Below, piece after piece: positions 10,311-20,000 of a stretch of 64,000 nucleotides of DNA. Below the pieces are notes generated by a model. That model saw only the letters and a program-made list of their open reading frames with translations. It was not told where the DNA came from and searched no databases. The translations under genes were made by a program, and so were the position numbers. Positions within the stretch are counted from its first letter, which is position 1; each line of letters starts with the position of its first letter. The stretch lies in assembly GCA_021521415.1 (NCBI GenBank), contig JAIQDT010000106.1, forward strand, positions 2,159,001-2,223,000. Direction: 5' to 3'. This stretch comes from Bidens hawaiensis. Its lineage: Eukaryota > Streptophyta > Magnoliopsida > Asterales > Asteraceae.

Positions 10311-12243
10311 CCGTCGGAGAATAATGATCCCAATCTGTCTCCAAGTCTTGAATTATCTGCTCTCAGGTTTGCGTTTTCAGAGGCTTCACGATTCATAAGC
10401 ATTTGCAAATTCTAGATTCGGGCGTGGAAGGTGTTTGTCAATAATCTTTGATTTTCAGCAAGTGCGTCACTTGCTTCATTCTGTTCTTCCAACACCCTTA
10501 TCCTCTCCCTTAGAGCTGCTTTCTCTTCCTCATCCTCCACCGCCTTCTGTTTCATTTCTTTAATAAACTTGAGGAGTACAATCTCTCGCTCCGCCCTCTT
10601 AGCATTAGATTCCTCCAGTGCGACGATCCTATCGAGTATAGGATCAGCGTACACTGGAGGTGTCGAAGACATTCCTCGGGAAATGGGTTTGGGTGAGATA
10701 ATGGTGGATGGTGGGGTGGTGGACATTATGGGTGGTGAGGTTGTTGGTAAAGGTAGTGTGATGGGTTGAGTAATGATTGGTGAAGTTTTAATGGTGGGTG
10801 GTGTTGGTTGTTTCATAGATGGTGTGACGGTTTGGGTTGGGGAAGTTATAACGGTTTTGCTCCATAAGCTTGTTGTTTGTATTGGTGAGCTAAAGACTGA
10901 TGAAGTGAATATGGATGAGGTTGGTTGGGTAGGTGGTGTTGTGATTTGAGAAGGTTCGGGTTGGGTTTGTTGTTGTTGTGGTGAGTGTGGTGAGGATGGT
11001 ATTTGGGGCAGGAATGTTGATATGGGTTGATCTTTTGGTGAAGGTTTGGGTGAGGATTCTGGTGAGTCGTGGAGTAGGGTCTTGGTTTTCTTGGCTTTAG
11101 TTTTCTTCCTAGTCTTTGGCTTCTTGGAGGTGGGAATTTGGATTTTGGTTACGTCTAATGCTTTGAGGGCTTGGGCTAGGGCTTCTTTGGTGATTTTCGG
11201 TTGGTCAGATGGTTTGTCTTGCGAGGTAATCTTGATAAGAAACTTGGTTGACTTCTGGGAGTCCCCAAGTTTCCTCAAACGCTTCAAGGGCGCCTGGTCT
11301 TCTTCTTCCTCCTCAAGCTCTAAAACTTTGCCCTTTCCGGCCTCCTTCCTCTTTAAGTCGTGCTTGGCCTTTGTTCGATCCTCGGCCGGCTCATCACTAG
11401 AATCTTGTTCTGCCCCGACCTCTGGCTCATCCTCCTGTTCACTATCATCAGATGCCTCATCCCCAGCAGGCTCTGTTTCCTCAAATAATCCAAATTTAGG
11501 ACCCTGCCTTGGTCCTATATACTGGTGTCCCCTTCCTTTGGTGCTGAGCAACACACCAAAGATTGATATCTTGACTTCATGCACATGATATGGCTCGGGA
11601 TATGACCTCTTGTCCTTAGCCTTCTTTGACCCTAACCTTGGAACATCTGGGATCAGATCATCCAGGAGCATCTGTACGAACCTCGGGTACATAAGCCATG
11701 TGGTTCTACTCCTGATATTCCCCAACATGCATAGGAATATCCTTCGAGAGTAATTGAATTTCTCTCGAGTCGTCAGTGCAAACATAATGCGGACCCAGTC
11801 AGTACTCATGCTATCAAGCCCTCCTCTTATGTCTGTAAAGCAGTGTGTCACGATGTGAAACAGAAATCTCCAGTATGGTGGGAGATGCTTCTTCTCCAAA
11901 CTCTTCCATTCTGTATCGTATCCCATACTCATCACAAAATCCTCCAACTTCTTTCTGTCTCCCTTCTCATATGTATATTCAGGCTCATCTTTAATCTTTA
12001 ACGCCCGTCTAATGTCTGATTCTGTAATAGTTAACTCCTTTCCGGCAACCTTTGTAGTAAGGGACAGAGAATCATCAGCAATCTTGGCAAAGGCCCAGAA
12101 GTCCAAAAGCCACATGTAATAAACAGTAGGGTTGGCTGTAATTGCATGTACAAGGGGTGATTGCTTGAGCCCTTGACCATTGATGTGAATACTTTGTCCT
12201 TCTTAGCCTTTGGCAAATCAAGAGCACAAAAAAGATTGTGACC
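10310..12243 (-). pseudogene. Element C third ORF (Sirevirus extra/env-like ORF)
   Basis: An uninterrupted 567-codon frame runs from ATG 12115 to TAG at 10412. It contains WRFLFHIVTHCFTDIRGGLD and LMYPRFVQMLLDDLIPDVP, matching the position and spacing of WRFLMHVLIVCMSGRKAGTD and MYPRFLQMI in the third ORFs of A and B. Coding sense continues upstream through a frame change (PTVYYMWLLDFW with TANP before it) to a possible splice acceptor (ATTTCAG ending at 12244). It also continues downstream past the TAG with coiled-coil-like sequence to about 10310, where it stops. The middle is acidic and then proline/serine/threonine rich. I see no signal peptide or clear membrane helix, so env-like is a label of position only. 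The role is unknown. Confidence 0.65.
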
Positions 12244-12486
12244 CTGAAATTAAACCATATGATCATGAGAATCATCATTAAGACATAGACAAAACAAATA
12301 AGTTATATAAATATATAAGCTTTAAATAATGTACATTTGTGATTTGATAAGTAGAGAAGTTAATTTTATATAAGTTACTTAGTCTAGTATGTATGGTTAT
12401 TAGGTCCAAAATCAGTCCAAATGTCCAAACAGTTCAATAGTCCAAAACAGTCCAGTAGTAGAAAAAAAATTTTCAAGTGTGACTTT

Positions 12487-12690
12487 TTCGCATGGGGTCC
12501 AGTTTCGCTTCGCATGGTCATGCGAAGATAAACAGAAATCATTTCGCTTCGCATGGGCATGCGAAGCGAAACAGAAATCATTTCGCTTCGCACGGGCATG
12601 CGAAGCGAAACAGAAATCATTTCGCTTCGCACAGGCAAGCGAAGCGAAATAAAACGCCCTTTCGCTTCGCATGGGTATGCGAAGTGAAAA
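12487..12690. repeat. Array of five palindromic units, family-C hairpin word
   Basis: The repeating unit is about 40 bp. Its core is TTTCGCTTCGCATG, then two bases, then CATGCGAAGCGAAA, a near-perfect palindrome with 14-bp arms, followed by an ACAGAAATCA-like linker. Units vary by a few bases. The same GCGAAGCGAAA word fills the leader of this element at 59322-59580, so the array belongs to element C and lies just upstream of its ORF3. Confidence 0.85.
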
Positions 12691-13222
12691 ACCTCTTGTG
12701 CGAAAAAATCCAACTTGTCAATTTTTGTTTCCTTTTCCATTCATTGAAGTCGCCTAGCCCTGAATTGGGTTTCTGGAAGGTTTGAACTAGAAACCCTTTG
12801 GTTTGCTTGGTCAATTGAACCATTGAAGACATAAAATAAACCTAGATCTACAATCTGTACACAAAACACATAAAAAAAACTAAAACTAATGATGATGAAC
12901 ATGAATTGAAAGTCTAATATCAGTTTCTAAATGTGAAAACAACACAAATTTTGAGATCTGATCTCCAGATCTGGCCGGCGGTTCATATTAACCGCCGCCT
13001 AGATTTACGTGAACCCAGAAACAGAGAAGAATGGATGATCTAAGGAAATTATGAAGTTATACCGAGGGTGGATAATCAGGATTCAATGGCATGTTTGATA
13101 ATGAAGGGTCGGATCGTTGAAGAATTTGAAAAATTTAAAGGTTTGAAGGTTTGAAGATGAGAGAAAAGAGAGAGAGTGAAAAGTAAAAATGTTTGGTGAA
13201 TAGTGAAAGATATTTTGGTTTC

Positions 13223-13234
13223 CCATATATATAG
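13223..13234 (-). promoter_or_regulatory. TATA-like box upstream of element C ORF3
   Basis: CTATATATATGG on the minus strand is followed by about 100 bases rich in C and T, resembling a plant core promoter and leader. Whether it drives ORF3 is inference only; AT-rich spacers give such words by chance. Confidence 0.3.
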
Positions 13235-13380
13235 GGTCAGCCTATCTCACGATAAGGTCAAAACATCGCGAGTATTTACCGAAAATACACTCTCAGTCCT
13301 CAGTCTATAGAAATATTAGCATTTTCAAACCCGAAAAACATTTACCCATCGAATCCGTGCACTTGTTTACTTTTTATGAT

Positions 13381-13809
13381 TGTTGGTACATGTATGTCAG
13401 TAGTTCATAGTCTAGCATTTGTAATCGAGTCTGTAATGTAATTATGTTTTGTTTATGTTTGTTTTGTAATGCGCGAAGTTGTCAACAAGTTCGCTATGGC
13501 GAACTTGTTGAATCAGCGAAGTTATTGACAACTTCGCCTGTGGCGAAGTTGTCGTGTTTATATACTGTTTCAGACGAAACAGTTTAAGGTTGTTCGTTTA
13601 GGGTTTTCGTTTCAGTTTTCAGTAACCGAGTTACGTGTCATAGTCTGTAACGGTGACCTCGGGTCACGTGTTTGTTATCAATATAACGTGGTTGGTTTAT
13701 TGCTTGTGTGTTCGATCTCTACATACTCTACACTCGTATCTACCTACGCAGGGATTCCGCACCTGCGTTGTTAGAGACATCCCGTGTACGATCCGTCCAG
13801 GAACCTACA
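13381..13809 (+). repeat. Element A 5' LTR
   Basis: It runs from TGTTGGTACATG to AACCTACA (TG...CA), 429 bp, and I find no difference from the 3' LTR. The U3 part holds the hairpin array at 13473-13553, followed immediately by TTTATATA (13557-13564), the probable TATA box. Confidence 0.95.
13473..13553. repeat. Hairpin array in element A 5' LTR, abutting the TATA box
   Basis: Words GCGAAGTTGTC, AACAAGTTCGC, GGCGAACTTGTT, GACAACTTCGCC and GGCGAAGTTGTC follow one another within 81 bp and form nested inverted repeats. The last copy ends 3 bases before TTTATATA. The position suggests an upstream regulatory array in U3 (inference). Confidence 0.85.
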
Positions 13810-13811
13810 AT

Positions 13812-13825
13812 TGGTATCAGAGCCA
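13812..13825 (+). promoter_or_regulatory. Element A primer-binding site (tRNA-iMet)
   Basis: TGGTATCAGAGCCA, 14 bases complementary to the 3' end of initiator tRNA-Met, two bases after the LTR end. This is the usual Copia primer. Confidence 0.95.
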
Positions 13826-14022
13826 ATCGGCTCGATTGTGAGGTTCGGGATTTCACGCGGGTGTAGAAAACGTCTCGTTTGACCTATTCGCGGGACGTGT
13901 TTTTGTTGGGATTGAGTTTTGCTAGTGCTTGACAGTCATTTTCAAGCCTTTGCATTGATCGGGAGCTGCTGGATTGACGAAAACAGATCTGAACAAACTT
14001 CCCTGTTCAACGGGCGAAGTTA

Positions 14023-14316
14023 CCGTTCATCGGGCGAAGTTACCATTCTTCAGGCGAAGTTGCCGTCGCTGGAATTAGGGTTTTTGGCGAAGATATAAGG
14101 ATTAGCGAAGTTAACTACAACTTCGCTCACTTCATAAGTTCGCCTTAGCGAAGTTATCCGCAACTTCGCTTCAAACCCAAGTTCGCTCAACTCATAAGTT
14201 CGCCAGAGCTAAGCGAAGTTATTCTTAACTTCGCCCAAATCAAGCGAATTTAAGATCTCAGCGAAGTTCTCTTTCAGCGAAGTTAACCTTCAAGCGAAGT
14301 TATTCTTAACTTCGCC
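14023..14316. repeat. Hairpin-word array in the leader of element A
   Basis: At least fifteen copies of GCGAAGTT, AACTTCGC, AAGTTCGC or GCGAATTT lie between the primer site and the gag start, often paired as inverted repeats such as GCGAAGTTATTCTTAACTTCGC. The array would be transcribed into the 5' leader of the genomic RNA. Confidence 0.85.
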
Positions 14317-14374
14317 AACTGAGCTGTTTTAATATTTTTTTTTGTTTTTCCAGGTTTTTCAGGTTTTTGCAAGG

Positions 14375-16999
14375 ATGTCGTCGATCAATATCTCCGACTT
14401 GGTCAAGATGGAAGTAGAAGCGGGGTCTGCCACTAAGGCCCCGAGGCTGATGAAGGGAACTGACTTCGTGGCATGGAAGGACAGATTCATCCAATACATC
14501 AAATACCAGGATGCCAAAATGTGGGTGTGCATCCAGGATGGATATATCCCTCCAACTGCGCAATACGAAGGTCGCGATGTGGTTAAGAAGTACAGCAAAA
14601 TGGAGGACGAAGAGAAGAAAATGTACGAGGCCGAAAGCAAGGCCCATGCTGCGATAACAATGGCACTTCCTCAAGAGGTTCTCCATACGTTCCGAAAGTA
14701 CACTTCTGCGAGAGAGCTTTGGGATGCTCTTGAAAATAGATTCGAGGGGAATGTGGGTATACGTGCATCAAAGATCAAACTCTTAAAAACCCAGTTCTCC
14801 GTCTTCAAATTTTTGAAGAACGAATCACTGGATGATATTATCACCAGATACTATCATCTAATGACAGAGCTCAGCAATTATTCAATTGCTTACCGAGAAG
14901 AAGAGATCGTTGAAAAGCTTCTCGATGCTCTCCCACCGAAGTGGGAAATGTACACCGTCCTTATGAGGGAAGACAGAGACTTTCCAAATTGTGATCTTGA
15001 AACGGCAGTAAACAAGCTCAGAACTTATGAGCTTAATATGGTTCGAAAGGAAACACCAACAGATCAGATACAAGACCCTGGTATGTATGGTGCTAAGGTT
15101 AACTCAGGCTCAAGTTCAAGGCCTGAATCTGCTGCTTTTTACTCGAAAGGGGAGTCAGGCTCTGACTCGTCTCATGAAGGAAAAGTTTCTGTAAACACGA
15201 ATGGTGATGTATGTTTCGTTGCTGGAGGATCTAGTACTTCAAAGCCTCAAGCATCCACAAGTAGTTTTTCTGCAAATGCATCTAGCAATAGTTATTCCAA
15301 GATGCCTATGAGTGTAAAATCTGCTGAAGAGCAGTTTGCAGTCTATGCATCATTTATTGCTTCCTATGAAAACTACATCCAGGGGAAGATTGTGGACCCT
15401 GCTGCTCTTGATGAGGATTACGATCAGATCGATGCTGATGATCTGGAGGAGATGGATTTGCAGTGGCAAATGGCAATGATTGTGAGGCGTGTGAAACGTT
15501 TTATGAACAAAACTGGAAGAAAATTTGTTGGTGGTCGGCCCGGGTTCGACAAATCCAAGGTAAGGTGCTATAATTGTCAGCAGTACGGGCACTTTGCCAA
15601 GGAATGCAGAAATGAGAGGGTTGAACGAGGACAAGGTCGACCTACACAACATTCTGGAGTTAACAGAGAGATTAACGCCATGTTGACCAGAGAAGCAGGT
15701 GAGTACAACTGGAACTCGCATTCATGTGGTTCTGGTGAACAAGCGAACATGGCTGAGGCTGAAGTGAAAGAATGTGAGAAGGTTGAAGGGATTGAGAAAG
15801 CTACTGAAGAAGAAACAGCTTTCATGGCAGATGACAAGGATAATCGCTCCGAGGTAAGTCCTAAAACTATTTGTACTAGTTGTGAGAATCTGTCTGAGCA
15901 ACTTAAAACAATAACTGATCAGTATGTCCATTTAGATGCTGACTTTAAAACTATTAAAGAAGATCACCATTTTACGAAAGCAAGAGAAACGAGTTATAAA
16001 ATTAAAATAAAAGCATGTGAAAAAGACGTTCAAAGCTTAAAAATTAAACTTGCTGAGAAAATTGAAATAATTGATCTTAGTTATGAAGTTTTGGAGGAAA
16101 AAACTAAAGTGATTGCTGATCGAGATAAACAGATTGCTGACCACCAGGTAAAGGTGGTGGAACTGAACCGCAAACTTGAGCAGTTCAGGAATTCCTCAGC
16201 CATCCTTGATCACCTCGTGAGTGATCCAGGTACCTCTGCAAAGAGGGGAGGAATCGGATATAATGAAGTTCCACCACCCTTTAACCACAACTATACTTAT
16301 AATCCGAGTGTTCAGAAATCTGTCGATTTCGAAGTTCCTCAGACAACTCCAATCAAGATTACAAGTGTAAAACCAAGTGTTAGCTGTGGAGAAACAAGTT
16401 CGAAAGTTTCTAATGTGAATATTTCTGTTTTGAGTCCAGTCTCATCGGATTCGGATAAGTTGTCCGAATCTGATCAGACAAAAGAGAAGGTAGGGTTACC
16501 CACCGATGGAGATACAAATAAAGTTTCTAAAAAGAGTTCTCCACTCAATCCGTACGTCCCACCTTATGTGAGACGAACGGCTGGTAACACTACCTCTACA
16601 TCCAAACCAACATTTGACAAGAAATTGGAGAGTCGGTGTTGCTTTAGATGTAATAAGTTAGGGCATTTAGTTGCAGATTGCCCTCTGGAGCCGAGATTAA
16701 GAGGTATGAAGCCAAATAAAACTGAGTATAAGCGTCATTTTGTTACTGCTAAAAATGAAAACTTTAAAAAATGCCAAAATGTAACGAATTCAAGTTTTCA
16801 TAAAAACCAACCTCAGTTTTACAACCAAACCTCAAGATATAACACCTTCAATTCTCAAAGGTTTGGAAGGCATTACACACGATCTGCAGGGAGATTCCCT
16901 AACAGGACTTACAGAAATTATCCTGATGCTAACTTAAGAAAGCCAGGGTACGGGACGTATCGATCCAAGACCAATTGGTCTTGGGTCCCAAGATTCTAA
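14375..16999 (+). CDS. gag: Element A Gag, 874 aa
   Basis: The ATG at 14375 (MSSINISDLVKMEV) is chosen because the same start is kept in B and D. Residues about 30-230 form the Copia-type gag capsid domain (FVAWKDRFIQYIKY, then LWDALENRFEGN and YREEEIVEKLLDALP). A first CCHC knuckle CYNCQQYGHFAKEC is at about 398-411. A lysine/glutamate-rich coiled coil spans about 500-610, and a second knuckle CFRCNKLGHLVADC is at about 756-769. Two knuckles and this length fit SIRE-lineage Gag, the RNA-packaging particle protein. The stop TAA (16997-16999) overlaps a CTAAC branch-point-like word. A strong splice donor at 15853/15854 splits the gene into a 493-codon 5' part and a 3' part that may be intronic in Gag-Pol mRNA. 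No frameshift or stop is seen. Confidence 0.92.
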   Translation: MSSINISDLVKMEVEAGSATKAPRLMKGTDFVAWKDRFIQYIKYQDAKMWVCIQDGYIPPTAQYEGRDVVKKYSKMEDEEKKMYEAESKAHAAITMALPQEVLHTFRKYTSARELWDALENRFEGNVGIRASKIKLLKTQFSVFKFLKNESLDDIITRYYHLMTELSNYSIAYREEEIVEKLLDALPPKWEMYTVLMREDRDFPNCDLETAVNKLRTYELNMVRKETPTDQIQDPGMYGAKVNSGSSSRPESAAFYSKGESGSDSSHEGKVSVNTNGDVCFVAGGSSTSKPQASTSSFSANASSNSYSKMPMSVKSAEEQFAVYASFIASYENYIQGKIVDPAALDEDYDQIDADDLEEMDLQWQMAMIVRRVKRFMNKTGRKFVGGRPGFDKSKVRCYNCQQYGHFAKECRNERVERGQGRPTQHSGVNREINAMLTREAGEYNWNSHSCGSGEQANMAEAEVKECEKVEGIEKATEEETAFMADDKDNRSEVSPKTICTSCENLSEQLKTITDQYVHLDADFKTIKEDHHFTKARETSYKIKIKACEKDVQSLKIKLAEKIEIIDLSYEVLEEKTKVIADRDKQIADHQVKVVELNRKLEQFRNSSAILDHLVSDPGTSAKRGGIGYNEVPPPFNHNYTYNPSVQKSVDFEVPQTTPIKITSVKPSVSCGETSSKVSNVNISVLSPVSSDSDKLSESDQTKEKVGLPTDGDTNKVSKKSSPLNPYVPPYVRRTAGNTTSTSKPTFDKKLESRCCFRCNKLGHLVADCPLEPRLRGMKPNKTEYKRHFVTAKNENFKKCQNVTNSSFHKNQPQFYNQTSRYNTFNSQRFGRHYTRSAGRFPNRTYRNYPDANLRKPGYGTYRSKTNWSWVPRF

Positions 17000-17019
17000 C
17001 TCTTTGTTTTATTGTGCAG
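15854..17019 (+). other. Predicted alternative intron joining gag to pol in element A
   Basis: The donor is GAG|GTAAGTCC at 15853/15854. The acceptor end is CTAAC (16996-17000), a T-rich tract and TTGTGCAG|G (17019/17020). The donor falls between gag codons 493 and 494, and the acceptor falls on a pol codon boundary. Removal of 1166 nt would give one continuous 1593-codon Gag-Pol frame without the gag stop. Matching sites occur in B (35221-34041), D (50782-49585) and C (57626-55871). Seen: the sites and phases. Inferred: that splicing happens. Confidence 0.6.
16965..16984 (+). repeat. 20-bp palindrome just before the gag stop
   Basis: CCAAGACCAATTGGTCTTGG is self-complementary over all 20 bases. 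B keeps the same sequence (minus strand, about 34096-34077), and D keeps both 8-bp stems with a changed 4-base centre (AAGA), suggesting an RNA hairpin near the 3' end of the predicted intron. Confidence 0.6.
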
Positions 17020-20000
17020 GAACAGTTGAACAGGGCTGCAAACAATCTTTGGATTGTGGATAGCGGCTGTTCCAGGCACATGACAGGCAACAAACACTTG
17101 TTGCAAGACTTAAAACCTGTTCAGGGAGCTAGAGTTAGTTTTGCTGGTGAAAGCGGAGGAAGGATTACCGGTAGAGGAACTGTGTCGAATGGGAGAATGA
17201 CACTTGAAAACGTAAATTTTGTGGAGGAATTAAAGCACAATCTGCTGAGTGTGTCGCAGATCTGTGATAAAGAATACACTGTCCATTTCACAAAGAATGA
17301 AGCGATTGTATTGAAGCCTGGTTTTCATATACCAGAAGAATGGATAGTAATGAAAGCTCCACGTGAAACGAATACATATGTGATGGATATGAGGTCTACT
17401 GAAATGGCCACCGGAGAATCCTGTTTAATGACGAAGGCAAGCGAATCAGAATCAGAATTATGGCACAGGAGAATGGGACATATTCATCTTCGTAAGATGA
17501 ACTTCATTGTCAAAAATGGGCTTGTGATGGGCGTTCCCTTAAAGAGTTTTAACTTTGAAGATAAATGCATAGCGTGCAAGAAGGGAAAACAACACAAGAA
17601 AAGCCATCTCACCAAGACAATCAACTCAATTGCTGGTACTCTAGAACTACTTCATATGGATCTCTTCGGTCCGGTGAATGTACAAAGTCTAGGTGGTACT
17701 TCTTACTGCTTGGTGATAACTGATGATTACTCGCGATACTCGTGGGTATATTTTCTGAAAACGAAAGACGAGACGACTCAGATGGTGAAGAATCTGATTA
17801 CAAAAGTCGAGAACGTCATGAGTAAATCAGTTAAATTCATCAGAAGCGACAATGGGACAGAGTTCAAGAACTTTGAGATGGAAATCTTTTGTCTTCAGAA
17901 GGGTATTGAGCATCAATACAGCGCTCCGTATACTCCACAACAGAACGGAGTAGCTGAAAGGAAGAACCGAACGTTGATTGAAGGAGCCAGAACTATGCTG
18001 GCAGACTCAAAGCTTCCTGTGATGTTCTGGGCTGAAGCAGTTGCTACAGCCTGCTATGTTCTGAATCGGGTGTTAACCGTTAAGAGACTTGGAAAAACTT
18101 GTTACGAGCTTATGCACGGAAGGAAGCCCAACTTGTGCGGTCTTGAACCTTTTGGGTCTCCTTGTTCGATTTTGAAGACTAACTCGAAATTTGGTGAAGT
18201 GGCCGATGAGGGAATCCTAGTCGGTTATGTTGTTGGGACTCCCAACAGACGGGTCTTCAATACGTCGACTTGCAAGGTGGAGGTGGTTTGTAACACCGAC
18301 ATTACTAGTTACCAACCGCCAAAACCAAGCAATGGACCTGCTGAGCTGTTTGACTATGTTAAACTTTTTAAGTCGTTTAACGTACCTAATTTGGAAATTT
18401 CTGAAGAAGACGAAAGAGCTGTGACGAAGATGATACTTGATGAGGAAGAGAATATATTGCAACATCATATTTTTGAGAAATCTCAACCTTCCACATCAAA
18501 CACGATCGATACCCCTGCGGCCTCAACTGAAGATGAATTTATTAATCCTTTTCACTCTCAGCCAGAAACAACCATAGATGAGATCTCTTCGAACTTGGAA
18601 GACAATTTACATGTCAGTGCTGTTCCGACCACGAGAATTCACAAAGATCACCCATTGGAGAACGTTATAGGTGATGTGTCCTCGAGTGTACAAACCAGAA
18701 GTAGCCTGAATGAGCACACCTGTGTTTATTCAAGTATAAAAGAAACAGGTATAATGAATGAATGTTTGTACTCCTGCTTTATAAGCCAAATTGAACCAAA
18801 GAATTATCAAATGGCTTTAAAGGACAGCTCGTGGGTCGAAGCCATGCAAGAAGAGTTGGCTCAGTTCAAGAAAATGGAAGTTTGGACCTTGGTTGAAAAA
18901 CCAAAGAATGTGCATGCTATAGGCACGAAATGGGTGTTCAAGTGCAAGAGAGATGATAAGGGGATTATCGTGAGAAATAAGGCGAGGCTGGTTGTTAAAG
19001 GTTTTAATCAGCAAGAGGGTATTGATTACAATGAGGTGTTCGCTCCTGTTGCCCGGTTAGAAGCGATTAGATTGTTTTTGGCGTTTGCTGCATCTAAAAA
19101 GATGAAGGTGTTTCAGTTGGATGTGAAGAGCGCATTTCTTAACGGGAAAGTTGATGAGGTTGTGTTTGTTGAGCAACCTCCGGGTTTTCCTGACCCAGAC
19201 TTTCCGGATCACGTATACAGGTTGAGCAAGGCGTTATATGGGTTACATCAGGCACCTCGTGCCTGGTATTCAACGTTATCGGACTACTTGCTGGAAAATG
19301 GTTTTGAAAGGGGATTGATTGACAGTACGCTGTTTGTGAAGAGAGAAGGATGTGACTTCTTACTGGTTCAAGTCTACGTGGATGATATCATTTTTGCTGC
19401 ATCAAGAGTATCCATGTGTCAGGATTTTGAGGCTGTCATGAAAAAACGATTCGAGATGAGTGCTATGGGTGAACTAACCTTCTTTCTAGGATTGCAGGTT
19501 GATCAGAAGAAGGATGGGATGTTCATTCATCAAACAAAGTATGTTCATGATGTGCTGAAGAGATTCAAGATGGAGGACAGTTCTCCATATGACACCCCAA
19601 TCTGCGTCAATCACAAATTGGGCGCTGAATCAGATGGTGACGCAGATGTGGACCCTACTCTGTATCGGGCGATAATAGGTTCATTAATGTATTTAACTGC
19701 TTCTAGGCCCGATATAATGTTTTCTGTTTGTCTTTGTGCTCGTTTTCAGGCAAACCCAAAGGAATCTCACATGAAAGGTGTGAAGAGGATTTTGCGGTAT
19801 CTTAAGGGCAAGCCGAAACTAGGGTTGTGGTACCCAAAAGGGGGAGACGTTGAACTAGTGGCGTATACAGATTCTGATTATGGAGGCTGTAATCAGAGTC
19901 GGAAGTCAACAACAGGAGGCTGTCAGTTTCTTGGAGGAAGATTAGTTTCCTGGCAGTGCAAGAAACAGACATCAGTTGCAATTTCAACATGCGAAGCTGA

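Larger units (their letters stand above)
12244..13375 (-). other. Element C sequence upstream of ORF3
   Basis: Non-coding C sequence between the ORF3 acceptor and the insertion site of element A. It includes the hairpin array at 12487-12690 and, further upstream on the minus strand, a TATA-like CTATATATATGG at 13234-13223 followed by pyrimidine-rich leader-like sequence. A 71-codon open frame at 12832-12617 runs into the hairpin array; I do not trust it as coding. Confidence 0.45.

Noticed and set aside
11046..11588. 180-codon frame opposite element C ORF3
   Set aside because: Antisense reading of the acidic and serine-rich part of ORF3; it has no independent support.
12412..12785. Open frames of repeated ASHGHAKRNRNHF-type peptides on both strands
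   Set aside because: They are readings of the palindromic array of element C and not conserved proteins.
13473..13553. Heat-shock element (GAAnnTTC) interpretation of the hairpin array
   Set aside because: GAA and TTC never occur with the required 2-base spacing in the array.
16933..16999. Minus-one ribosomal frameshift as the gag-pol link in element A
   Set aside because: There is no X-XXY-YYZ slippery heptamer in the 67-nt overlap, and the gag-pol frame relation differs in B and D, which does not fit a conserved frameshift.
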